The position numbers were made by a program, and so were the translations under genes. DNA of 15,460 nucleotides from positions 1 through 15,460 of the forward strand of contig SLPX01000211.1 of assembly GCA_007131745.1 (NCBI GenBank), given 5' to 3'. This DNA comes from Myxococcales bacterium (GTDB lineage Bacteria > Myxococcota > Polyangia > HGW-17 > SLPX01). A model generated the notes under the pieces. That model saw only the letters and a list, made by a program, of their open reading frames with translations. It did not search any database and was not told the DNA's origin. How positions within the stretch are numbered: position 1 is the stretch's first letter; each line of letters opens with the position of its first letter. Shown here piece by piece: positions 6,511 to 13,844 of the stretch.

Positions 6511-7947
6511 ATGAAACGCAATGCCCTCCTGGTGGAACCCGGAAATTTTTCCTTTGACCACCATTATTACGATCGCGTGCGGAACGCATCCCTTCACCCG
6601 ATGGTAAGCTATTTCCTGCGAATGACCAGCAAACGCATAATCAGCAGGTACTGCCATCTGAATCCGAACGTAATCCCTCCGATTCTTGAACGAGTCTTGA
6701 ATTATCAGCCCAATTATTTTTTCTGGGCCGGCTCCGATCTCTTCAACGTGACGACTGTCGGGGGAAGAAGACAGATGGTGGTCATCGAGACCAACTCCTG
6801 CCCTTCCGGCCAAAAATCAATGCCGCTTTTCAACGAAGCCCAGGACCAGGGCGGCTACCATGATTTGATGGAGAATTCGTTCAAGACGGTCGTAAAAAAC
6901 CGGCGTCTTCCCGAAGGCGGACTCGCTGTTGTGTTCGACAAAAACCACATGGAAAACAGTGGTTATGCCGCAGCCATGGCCGATGCAATGCAGGAACCCG
7001 TTTACATGGTGGAGTTTTACGTTGATGATCCGGACCCTCCCGTGCGTTTCATCGACGGGGTCATGGAAGTCAGAAACGAAAAGGATCAATGGATACCTAT
7101 CCGCGCGACCCACCGGTACTTGACGCAAAAACCCTGGTCTCGAATCCCGCCCTTGACCAAGACCCTGGTTTTCAACCCCGTCTTGACTTGTTTAGCCGGT
7201 GGAAGAAACAAGCTGGTGGCTGCGAAAGCCTACGAACTATACAACGCCGAACTCTCGGGAACAGGTTTGAACATTCGAACGCCTTTTACCATTAGAGATG
7301 TTCATCGAAACGAAATCCCCCTCTGGTTGAGAAGCCTGGGAAATCACGGTGTCATAAAGATCCCATACACCAACGCCGGCCAGGGTGTCTACACGATTAC
7401 CAGCCCCCATGAACTGGAAGCCTTCAATCAACAAGAGATCGAATATCATCAGTTCATTGTCCAAAGCCTCATCGGAAACGCCAACTGGAGCTCGCGCGCG
7501 GCCACGGGGCAGTACTTCCACGTGGGCACAATGCCCAACAGGAAACATGAAATATACGTGGCCGACATAAGGATGATGGTAAGATGGGGCAAAGACGGTT
7601 TCCGGCCGGTTTCTACATATGCCAGAAGAAGCCGCAAACCACTTGTCGACTCGCTCGAAAAAAACGCGGACTCCTGGTCGATGCTGGGGACCAACCTCTC
7701 GGTAAAACAGCCGGACGGATCCTGGCTCACCGAAAGCGATCGACTGCTTCTCATGGATCGCAAGGATTTCAATTCGCTCGGAATCGGAGTCGACGACCTG
7801 ATAGAAGGGTTTATACAGACGGTTCTTTCGGTTATAGCTATAGACAAGCTGGCGTCTTCACTCGTGACGCGAAAAGGAAAATTCAGGCACAAACTCTACA
7901 AGTCCTTAAACGACGACCCGGTGCTTCTGAAGGAGATCTGCGCCTGA
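6511..7947 (+). CDS. Circularly permuted ATP-grasp-like protein (COG2308-related)
   Basis: This 478-residue cytoplasmic protein is not an obvious standard enzyme, but its motifs read as an ATP-grasp fold in permuted order. The metal-binding-like VVIETNSCPSGQ (90-101) sits near the N-terminus, before the ATP-binding lysine and glycine loop GVIKIPYTNAGQGVYTI (280-296), the hinge FIVQSL (315-320) and a DIRMMVRW segment (352-359). In ordinary ATP-grasp enzymes the Glu-x-Asn motif comes last. Between them, GGLAVVFDKNHMENSGY (136-152) and FNPVLTCLAGGRNKLVAAKA (221-240) parallel the 'nucleotide-domain' and NaLg..K stretches of the permuted COG2308/CP_ATPgrasp proteins, as I remember that family. ATG at 6511 follows GGAG by about 9 bases. 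It is transcribed divergently from the deacylase, RimK and citrate synthase operon and ends 21 bases from the convergent lipoprotein gene. The reaction is unknown; a peptide or amide ligase is the best guess. Confidence 0.8.
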   Translation: MKRNALLVEPGNFSFDHHYYDRVRNASLHPMVSYFLRMTSKRIISRYCHLNPNVIPPILERVLNYQPNYFFWAGSDLFNVTTVGGRRQMVVIETNSCPSGQKSMPLFNEAQDQGGYHDLMENSFKTVVKNRRLPEGGLAVVFDKNHMENSGYAAAMADAMQEPVYMVEFYVDDPDPPVRFIDGVMEVRNEKDQWIPIRATHRYLTQKPWSRIPPLTKTLVFNPVLTCLAGGRNKLVAAKAYELYNAELSGTGLNIRTPFTIRDVHRNEIPLWLRSLGNHGVIKIPYTNAGQGVYTITSPHELEAFNQQEIEYHQFIVQSLIGNANWSSRAATGQYFHVGTMPNRKHEIYVADIRMMVRWGKDGFRPVSTYARRSRKPLVDSLEKNADSWSMLGTNLSVKQPDGSWLTESDRLLLMDRKDFNSLGIGVDDLIEGFIQTVLSVIAIDKLASSLVTRKGKFRHKLYKSLNDDPVLLKEICA

Positions 7948-7968
7948 ACCCAAAGGGGTGTGCTTGTT

Positions 7969-9429
7969 TTACAGCTGATTTTTAGAAGCTCGAAAGCCGA
8001 CATCCGGAAATTGTCTTATACAACGATGACGATTCATATGTGACTTATACCACGCGCTCGTCATACCGTCCTCCGCCCTAATCTGCCGGACGAAAAAAGA
8101 CGTACTCTCATCTTGATTTGAAGAGTTATAGCGCGCCGTTGAACCGTACGGTGCAAGATCGAACGCGGACCTGTGGCTGAAAAACCAATTCAGCTCCACC
8201 ATGGACGGCAAATACCATTCCGGGCCCAACTGCTCGCGGCAAGCCCTTGCGCCTGGAAACGTCCCATTGCCTAAAAGCCAATCCGTGTTTACCGAGCCAT
8301 CCTCGTCGTAGGCATCCGCCCACGTCGGATCATTGAAACCAGCCCATGTTGCGTTGATGTCTTCTGCGTGTATTATTCGATCATAGATGTAAGCTGTAGT
8401 TTCCCTCGGGTAGTAAAGCCCCTCTACTGTCGAGTCGAGAGGAGTCAAATAAACGTTTTCACCCAATGTGCTGCAGTACTTCCGACTTACAATGCTGCAG
8501 TTGGGTGTCGTTACGAGAACGTGTGCCGTGGATCCGGGATCCATGGTCAATTCGCAGGTGTTTCCCAGCCCGCACGAATGGGATGCGCCGCTGACCTCCC
8601 AATAGACCTCGGGACGGTCGGTCACCTCGAGTGCCAGTGTTGTGGGGACGGTAATGCCGCCGATCCACGTTGTCTGTGAGCATGCCGTTCCACAAGTAGG
8701 CCCATCAAAACCAGCGGGCGGGGGAAAAGTTCCGACATTCGCGCCGGCCTTATTGAACTCTATTCGGCTCACCGCAACGACTTCCACATCAACTGTCTCT
8801 TCAGGGTTGAGCGAAAATGCGCAAATGTTCCCAACGGAACACGAAGTGTCCATCCCCGTGATGAACCAGGAAACATCTCTCGTCGCGGTAAGCAGCACGG
8901 ACTCACCAGCACCCAGCTCCTTTGTCCAAACAGCCTTCGTGCAAGTTGTGTCACAATCCGGATCTCCGGACCAGCCCGTCGGCCTGCTTATGGAAGCCAC
9001 ATCAGCGGGGTTTTTCGAAAGGTTGATTACAGCATCCTCACAGATGCAGTCTCCCCAGAAACCTGCATCGTCACACTCTCTTATTCCACAGTTGTCACAT
9101 TCACTCGTTTCGCCGGGGGTACATTCCGGGGCGGCCCTGCACATGGAAGTGTCTACTCTGCAATCATCCGAGCAGAGAAGCCTTCCGTATTCTTTACCGG
9201 TCCAATCCGCGCATGTCTTGCCTCCGAAGTCATCACCGTCACATTCCTCGTCTCCCGTCATCACCCCGTCGCCGCATATGTTCTTGTCTTTACCCGATGA
9301 AAATTTCGTCGTGCAACCCGTGGTCGTACCGTGCACCAAAAGAATACAGATCACCGGCACCGCCATCCAAAACAAAACGCGGACGTCAATTTCCGGCGAA
9401 CATTCCCTCTTCTTTACCACCTTCGTCAT
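7969..9429 (-). CDS. Cys-rich lipoprotein with duplicated beta repeats and Lcl/DUF1566-like C-terminus
   Basis: This 486-residue exported protein has a basic N-terminus, a hydrophobic segment (18-33) and a probable lipid-attachment Cys39 (TTTGC, a weak lipobox). Residues 51-97 form a myxobacterial Cys-rich repeat opening with ICGDGVMTGDEECDGDD. Residues 101-130 are a CTPGETSECDNCG..C..WGDC motif. Two tandem copies of a roughly 85-residue beta-type domain follow (about 141-220 and 229-308), each with paired Cys, a Trp and an SCxxGNxC core. The C-terminus (about 378-475) resembles the Lcl/DUF1566 fold: WYLPSMVELN, then SAWYKSHMNRHRCIRQ. An in-frame stop 10 codons upstream makes the ATG at 9427-9429 the only good start. 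A cell-surface role is inferred; no catalytic site is seen. Confidence 0.88.
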   Translation of the reverse strand: MTKVVKKRECSPEIDVRVLFWMAVPVICILLVHGTTTGCTTKFSSGKDKNICGDGVMTGDEECDGDDFGGKTCADWTGKEYGRLLCSDDCRVDTSMCRAAPECTPGETSECDNCGIRECDDAGFWGDCICEDAVINLSKNPADVASISRPTGWSGDPDCDTTCTKAVWTKELGAGESVLLTATRDVSWFITGMDTSCSVGNICAFSLNPEETVDVEVVAVSRIEFNKAGANVGTFPPPAGFDGPTCGTACSQTTWIGGITVPTTLALEVTDRPEVYWEVSGASHSCGLGNTCELTMDPGSTAHVLVTTPNCSIVSRKYCSTLGENVYLTPLDSTVEGLYYPRETTAYIYDRIIHAEDINATWAGFNDPTWADAYDEDGSVNTDWLLGNGTFPGARACREQLGPEWYLPSMVELNWFFSHRSAFDLAPYGSTARYNSSNQDESTSFFVRQIRAEDGMTSAWYKSHMNRHRCIRQFPDVGFRASKNQL

Positions 9430-9748
9430 CCTTTGCCCGCTTTGCCTTCTTGGTTCTCAATCCATCCTTAAGACCAATGATCCCGACTCTTTGGCATAAT
9501 TCAATCACTTTCACCTGAAACCATTGCCAACGAACCAACGTTTTCCAACCATCGATGCTCTCAGTATCAATAGTGATCAAAACAGGTCTCAACTTTATTT
9601 TAGATTAAGGCGCTACTGAAGATCAGTCAACGTATGGTGCGGCTTTTTTGGCCCTACGACCTTTTTCCATTTTCGCTCTCAAGGTTTCAGCTGCAGGGTT
9701 CGGCAGGAAATACAGTGGTATTCCAGGCAGCGTTTTAGGCTTGAATTG
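9430..9748. other. Intergenic region between two minus-strand lipoprotein genes
   Basis: These 319 bases carry no gene I can support. They include a bulged hairpin (9706-9713 with 9718-9724) shortly after the stop of the beta-helix gene, without a T-run, and the possible promoter at 9602-9630. A 68-codon minus-strand frame (9386-9592) begins with TTG and lacks a clear ribosome site, so I do not call it. Confidence 0.6.
9602..9630 (-). promoter_or_regulatory. Possible sigma70 promoter for the Cys-rich lipoprotein gene
   Basis: Read on the minus strand, TTGACT (9625-9630) is followed after exactly 17 bases by TAATCT (9602-9607). The -35 box is close to consensus. The -10 box keeps the T-A and final T. 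It would leave a rather long leader of about 165 bases before the ATG at 9429. Confidence 0.3.
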
Positions 9749-11263
9749 TCAATCACACTGGTTCTCTTGGAAAAACACATCATGACCGCAGGTGTCTTCA
9801 TGCATGTTTCCCGAGTAAGTGTTAAAGGGTTCGGAAGGCGGGCTGTTCAGACGTTCCCATGATTCGCCGAGCGGTCCCAAGACCGTGGAGTCTTGGCCTA
9901 TGTATACACCACCGCCCCGGCTTCCGGCGTAGTTGTTTTCAATGATGTTATCGTAAATTGTAGCGACAGCGTGGGCAAGCTGAACCGATATGCCTCCTCC
10001 GTTCCGGCTTCCGGATGCGCCGGGTTCACTCGCCACATTGGACGAGATGAGGTTTTCAGTGATTTTCACATCAGCGCCTCCTCGTACGGCTATGCCGCCG
10101 CCGCTATCGATACCCGTTATGATGTTATCAATGATTTCGTTCGCGTGGATCTCCACGAAGTGCGGATTTCCCTCCTGGTCTTCACGGAGGCTGTATACAA
10201 AGATGCCTCCCCCCCATGCGGTGGCCTCGTTTTCTTCGATGATGTTGTCGAAGATGAACGCGGAGGAATTGTAGGTTACACTGATGGCACCCCCGGAACT
10301 CGAGAAGTTTATGTTACCAAAAATAAGGTTGGATTCAATCTCCGCCCACGCGTCCTGTGAATGGTGTCCCACGACTGTTATGCCCGCGCCGCCGACGCCG
10401 CCGTCTTTTTCGTTCGCGATGATGTCATTGTTCAATATTGAAGCAAAGGCCCTGCGCACGGTGATTCCGCCTGCACTGCCGTCGCCGCTGCCCATGTTGC
10501 CTGTTATTCCGTTGTCCAGGATCTCAGCGGAAGCGCCATAAGCGATTTCGATTCCGCCCACGCCGTAATCGGTTTCATTGTCTGCAATCGTGTTTCCCTC
10601 GATTATGGCCGTAGTATCGTCGTCGCGCGCATGAATCGCTCCGGATCCCTCGATATTGTTCATTATCAAGTTATCCAGAATGGTCACATCCGAACCCGAA
10701 GACACGAAGATCCCTGAACCGCGGCTTTCCGCTACATTTTCCACTATTCTGTTTTCTTCGATAAGCGGCCATGAATCCACGACTATCACGCCGCCCCCCA
10801 CGTACGCGTCGTTTCCGGTTATAAGGTTTTTTCTGACAACCGGCCCCGAGTTGTTCCACACGCACACTCCGCCTCCGTGGGTCATCGTGTTGCCACCCGT
10901 TCCCCCGGTCACTGTCACACCTTCAAGAACGGTGTCCCGTCCTTCTCCGAACTGGAATGTCACCACGCACGGCCCTCCGTCTCCGTCGATGATGGTGGAC
11001 GCCACCACATCGGGGTCGTCCGGATCGGTGGACCTGATTGTCACGGCCTTGCCGTCGAAATCAACCGTTTCCGAATAAGTTCCGGGAGACACCACAATCA
11101 CGTCTCCATCTTCCGCAGCGTCGACCGCGTCTCCTATTGTGGGGTATTGTTCGGGCACAAGCAACGGACCAGTATCCTTTTCATTTTCAGAAGAAGAATC
11201 ACAGGCAGGAGCAAAAGAAACAAGCATTGCAACGATTAAGATTCGCAATTTGGTTCCGGTCAT
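9749..11263 (-). CDS. Parallel beta-helix (PbH1-repeat) lipoprotein
   Basis: The 504-residue product begins MTGTKLRILI, has a hydrophobic signal segment and a probable lipobox ending at Cys21 (FAPAC). A short acidic linker leads to VPEQYPTIGDAVDAAEDGD (about 37-55), the standard opening of right-handed beta-helix proteins (index of 'IGDAVDAA..GD.I.V.PGTY'). From about residue 95 to 480 there are roughly 15 turns of the pattern GGGI.V....A.I..N.I..N, typical of PbH1/NosD-like solenoids. The start is chosen at 11261-11263 because AAAGGAG (11272-11278) lies 8 bases upstream; the frame stays open to 11338 without such a site. The helix may bind or cleave polysaccharide, but no clear catalytic residues can be picked out. 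The last 40 residues contain two Cys (DTCG and NQC), possibly a disulphide cap. Confidence 0.92.
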   Translation of the reverse strand: MTGTKLRILIVAMLVSFAPACDSSSENEKDTGPLLVPEQYPTIGDAVDAAEDGDVIVVSPGTYSETVDFDGKAVTIRSTDPDDPDVVASTIIDGDGGPCVVTFQFGEGRDTVLEGVTVTGGTGGNTMTHGGGVCVWNNSGPVVRKNLITGNDAYVGGGVIVVDSWPLIEENRIVENVAESRGSGIFVSSGSDVTILDNLIMNNIEGSGAIHARDDDTTAIIEGNTIADNETDYGVGGIEIAYGASAEILDNGITGNMGSGDGSAGGITVRRAFASILNNDIIANEKDGGVGGAGITVVGHHSQDAWAEIESNLIFGNINFSSSGGAISVTYNSSAFIFDNIIEENEATAWGGGIFVYSLREDQEGNPHFVEIHANEIIDNIITGIDSGGGIAVRGGADVKITENLISSNVASEPGASGSRNGGGISVQLAHAVATIYDNIIENNYAGSRGGGVYIGQDSTVLGPLGESWERLNSPPSEPFNTYSGNMHEDTCGHDVFFQENQCD

Positions 11264-11271
11264 GTTACTAA

Positions 11272-11278
11272 CTCCTTT
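11272..11278 (-). promoter_or_regulatory. Ribosome binding site that sets the beta-helix lipoprotein start
   Basis: Reading on the minus strand this is AAAGGAG, 8 bases before the ATG at 11261-11263. It decides for this start over the upstream extension of 25 codons, which has no such site and would bury the signal peptide. Confidence 0.8.
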
Positions 11279-11481
11279 CAAAGAAATCCATATTGCAACT
11301 GTTGCGACACAATCATGATTACGCGACCGCAACTTCAATAAATACGGATGTGGTTTTTATTTCTTCTACCATTTTTTTCAATTTTTTTTTAACAAGAAAC
11401 GGGTCCATGGCATAAAATGGTGATTGACTGCAACGGTATATGAAGCGATACAAAGTTGTTCCTGCTTTTTACTGAAATTCT

Positions 11482-11511
11482 TTGGCAAAAAATTGAAATT
11501 CGTCATAAAAT
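11482..11511 (+). promoter_or_regulatory. Probable sigma70 promoter for the PHP lipoprotein gene
   Basis: TTGGCA (11482-11487) and TAAAAT (11506-11511) each match five of six consensus bases and are 18 bases apart in an AT-rich context. The expected transcript start, near 11518, would leave a leader of about 57 bases carrying the strong AAGGAGG (11561-11567). Confidence 0.45.
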
Positions 11512-11574
11512 ATCCACACATTATGCGAGATGAACTGAAAGATTCGTTGCAGGTCGTTACAAGGAGGATACGGA

Positions 11575-13074
11575 ATGACTTTTTCTACCTTGCTCTTAAA
11601 AAAATCGCTCTACTTTGTCGTTTCGCTGGGTTTTGTTGCAACATTTGCCTGCAGCAAAAGCAGCGACTTGTCGGTCAGTGATGCATCTATCGATGATGCA
11701 ACAGTACCTGAACCGTGCACCCTCACGGACAACGAAGACGGAACATTCACGATAACCTGTGGTGAAGTATCGGTTGTAATCGACGGAAGCATTGAAGATC
11801 TGGATGGCGAACCATGCTATCTGGTTGAACGAGAAGACGGAACCCTTGTTATCGAGTGTGGAGAGCAATCCTTCCCGGCCGGCGGTCCGCCGGAAATTCA
11901 GTTCATCAAGCCTTCCGACGGGGAAACCGTGTACGGACCCGTTGAAGTGATTCTCAACGTGGAAGCACCGGCGGGGTTGGAAACCGTGGTTTTGTACATT
12001 GATGGGGAAATGAAAGCTTCGTGGGACAATGCGCCTTTTGTATGGGAATGGGACACTTCCGAAGTGTCCGATGGGTCATACCATCTGGAAGCCGTGGTTA
12101 CGGATATATGGGAGCGGACCGATTCAGCGGAAGTCACCGTAAACTTTCTTACACCGGTCGAAATATTCAACCCGTACGCGGACGTGGATTGGGATGTTTT
12201 TGGACGTCACAAGGCCAACTTTCACACCCATACAACTGAAAGCGACGGAAACATGTCGCCCGCGGATGTCATAGATGAGTATCATTCTATGGGCTACGAC
12301 ATTCTGGCGATTACCGACCACAACAGGGTCACGTGGAGTTGGCAAGACTTCGGAAAAGACCCGGAGGACCTCGGAATGATAGCGGTCCAGGGAAATGAAC
12401 CTTCCAGGCATCACCACATGGGAAGTTATTTCAATGATTACAACGGCGAATTCACAGATTTGCATGATAGTCTGCAGGCCGTGGCAGACCGGGACGGGCT
12501 TGCCGTCCTGTTTCATCCGGGAAGATACAGCTTTGACACGGCGTGGTACGTCGACATTTATGAAACCTATGATTTCCTCGTAGGAATGGAAGTATACAAC
12601 CAAGGAGATCGCTATCCTAACGACAGGGAATTGTGGGACGAGGTTTTGGCCGAAATGATGCCCGAAAGACCGGTGTGGGGTTTTTCCAACGACGACTCGC
12701 ACGGATTGTCCCACATCGGAAGAAATCACCAGACCTTGCTCCTTCCGGAACTGACCGAGGAAAACGTGCGAGCAGCGATGATCAAAGGTGAGTTTTATTT
12801 TTCATACACCCCCACTCGGGGCGACCCGGCACCTGAGATAATTCACATCGAGGCAAACCAAAATGAAGGTTTCATCGCCATAGAAGCCGATGGAGCGACC
12901 GATGTTCGCTGGATTTCCGGAGGCGAAACAATTCTGAGCGACGAATATGTAATCTACGTGCGCGGTTACAACGGTTATCTCCGGATAGAACTGGAGGGAC
13001 CATACGGAACCACCTATACCCAGCCGTTTTTCGTGGGAGACAGTGACCTGGGCACAGTCATTCTGCCCGAATAA
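11575..13074 (+). CDS. PHP-type metallophosphoesterase lipoprotein with Ig-like domain
   Basis: The 499-residue product has a signal peptide and probable lipid-anchored Cys26 (FVATFAC). An acidic linker is followed by two short repeats with the pattern EPCxL...EDGTxxIxCGE (47-64 and 79-96). An Ig-like domain follows (about 105-192, IQFIKPSDGETVYGPVEVIL to AEVTVNF). Residues about 205-400 are a PHP (polymerase and histidinol phosphatase) domain with metal ligands visible as HTH in NFHTHT (His217, His219), TDHN (Asp248, His249), Glu275, FHPG (His314), Glu339 and SNDDSHG (Asp374 or Asp373, His376). A small beta domain closes the protein (about 420-497). The enzyme probably hydrolyses a phosphoester outside the cytoplasm. 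AAGGAGG lies 7 bases before the ATG. It is divergent from the beta-helix lipoprotein. The substrate cannot be read from the sequence. Confidence 0.93.
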   Translation: MTFSTLLLKKSLYFVVSLGFVATFACSKSSDLSVSDASIDDATVPEPCTLTDNEDGTFTITCGEVSVVIDGSIEDLDGEPCYLVEREDGTLVIECGEQSFPAGGPPEIQFIKPSDGETVYGPVEVILNVEAPAGLETVVLYIDGEMKASWDNAPFVWEWDTSEVSDGSYHLEAVVTDIWERTDSAEVTVNFLTPVEIFNPYADVDWDVFGRHKANFHTHTTESDGNMSPADVIDEYHSMGYDILAITDHNRVTWSWQDFGKDPEDLGMIAVQGNEPSRHHHMGSYFNDYNGEFTDLHDSLQAVADRDGLAVLFHPGRYSFDTAWYVDIYETYDFLVGMEVYNQGDRYPNDRELWDEVLAEMMPERPVWGFSNDDSHGLSHIGRNHQTLLLPELTEENVRAAMIKGEFYFSYTPTRGDPAPEIIHIEANQNEGFIAIEADGATDVRWISGGETILSDEYVIYVRGYNGYLRIELEGPYGTTYTQPFFVGDSDLGTVILPE

Positions 13075-13176
13075 ATCCTTTAGCAAACAACGATCTCTTG
13101 GTTCAGCGTCTTAACAGACAACCGGACCGGACGCTTCTCAATGACCGGCTCCGATTCCTTGGTCACGCTTTGGTAG

Positions 13177-13455
13177 TCACCTGTGCTCGAAAGCTCCGAT
13201 GTCGGGCGCTGAGCCCTGTGGGATGGGTGTCCCCAGCCTGTCTACGGTGATCCCGACATCAACACCTTCATCGATTGCCGGAGAGTCTGAGAGAAGTCGG
13301 AAAGTGCCTCCATTTTCGCCTCCATCAACGAAGCTGTGTCCATCAGGGGAAACCATGGAGTCGGTGGGGCCCCCGTCCGACAATATTGCCGCATCTTTGT
13401 CTCCCGAACCCGACCCACCACAAGAAACGAAGCTCAACCCAACCCAACCCAACAT
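13177..13455 (-). CDS. Short lipoprotein carrying only a beta-helix-type C-terminal tail (choice-of-anchor Q-like)
   Basis: This 92-residue product starts MLGWVGLSFVSC with a possible lipobox Cys12. A Gly/Ser/Asp-rich linker (about 13-50) follows, then a tail LLSDSPAIDEGVDVG...PIPQGSAPDIGAFEHR (54-92). The tail matches the end of many bacterial beta-helix surface proteins (SPAIDxG...DxxG.P.P.G..PDIGAfE). In those proteins it follows hundreds of solenoid residues, which are absent here. The N-terminus lacks the usual basic residues, and the frame is open upstream without an ATG. GGGAG lies about 11-15 bases before the ATG. It may be a genuine small protein or the remnant of a beta-helix gene that lost its middle by internal deletion. 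It converges on the PHP gene. Confidence 0.6.
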   Translation of the reverse strand: MLGWVGLSFVSCGGSGSGDKDAAILSDGGPTDSMVSPDGHSFVDGGENGGTFRLLSDSPAIDEGVDVGITVDRLGTPIPQGSAPDIGAFEHR

Positions 13456-13844
13456 AATAGAGCCGCTCCCAGCCCGGATACTTGTTTCAAAATTGCTGAA
13501 TTTGTCCTCTGCATGACTTATTCTTTCCGGCGCAGAGCGCCCTACGGTTCCCTTATTGCTCTATATCTCCACCGGGGTTTAACTTTACCAAATCCAAGAA
13601 AAGTATATAGCGGCATGAAAGACTGGGCAACGGCAAACAAAAATCATCTCCAATTTTGGTATAGGAAGAATCCACCGTTGGAAAGGTGGTCCGGTAACAA
13701 TTTGGAAAGTGTGGATCAAAATTTGATGGTGAAGTTGATTCCGCCGGCTTATCCTGATAAATAAACCTCAAAAGTTAAGATGAGTTGGTAGAGTCAATCG
13801 TGGACCTGAATGGTTTGGGAACCGGTACAAAGGAAATTTTTTTG
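13456..13844. other. Intergenic region between short lipoprotein and methyltransferase genes
   Basis: These 389 bases contain a 5-bp hairpin GGCGC-AGA-GCGCC (13529-13541) and a weaker inverted pair CCACC/GGTGG (13672-13676 and 13685-13689). A 49-codon frame from 13615 to 13764 has no good ribosome site and no family resemblance I recognise, so I leave it uncalled. Promoters for the two divergent genes must lie here, but none stands out. Confidence 0.5.
13829..13834 (+). promoter_or_regulatory. Ribosome binding site that sets the methyltransferase start
   Basis: AAAGGA lies 10 bases before the ATG at 13845 and decides for that start over the TTG at 13785, whose 20 extra codons would precede the hydrophobic signal-like segment. 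Confidence 0.7.

Larger units (their letters stand above)
11264..11574. other. AT-rich divergent control region between two lipoprotein genes
   Basis: These 311 bases separate the divergent beta-helix and PHP lipoprotein genes and hold no gene. They contain long T-rich tracts (about 11355-11392), a 10-bp perfect palindrome AATCATGATT (11311-11320) lying between an inverted pair GTTGCG (11301-11306) and CGCAAC (11328-11333), and a good promoter candidate toward the PHP gene (11482-11511). Confidence 0.6.

Noticed and set aside
5621..6514. 297-codon plus-strand open frame across the deacylase gene and divergent region
   Set aside because: It overlaps almost all of a gene with intact zinc ligands and shows no motif or plausible domain.
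8642..9499. 285-codon plus-strand open frame opposite the Cys-rich lipoprotein gene
   Set aside because: The minus strand carries a signal peptide, Cys repeats and an Lcl-like end; the plus-strand product is a Ser/Thr/Pro-rich shadow.
9386..9592. 68-codon minus-strand frame whose start reads LRPVLITIDTES, faintly like a polysaccharide deacetylase start
   Set aside because: It begins with TTG without a ribosome site, turns into low-complexity Lys/Glu sequence and overlaps the start of the lipoprotein gene.
9749..11263. Regular repeats in the beta-helix gene as a CRISPR-like or DNA tandem repeat
   Set aside because: The periodicity is in the protein pattern (GGGI..N.I..N); the DNA units are not identical and there are no spacers.
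13615..13764. 49-codon plus-strand frame (starts MKDWATANKN) before the methyltransferase gene
   Set aside because: No good ribosome site, no recognisable family and a length expected by chance; kept only as a note.
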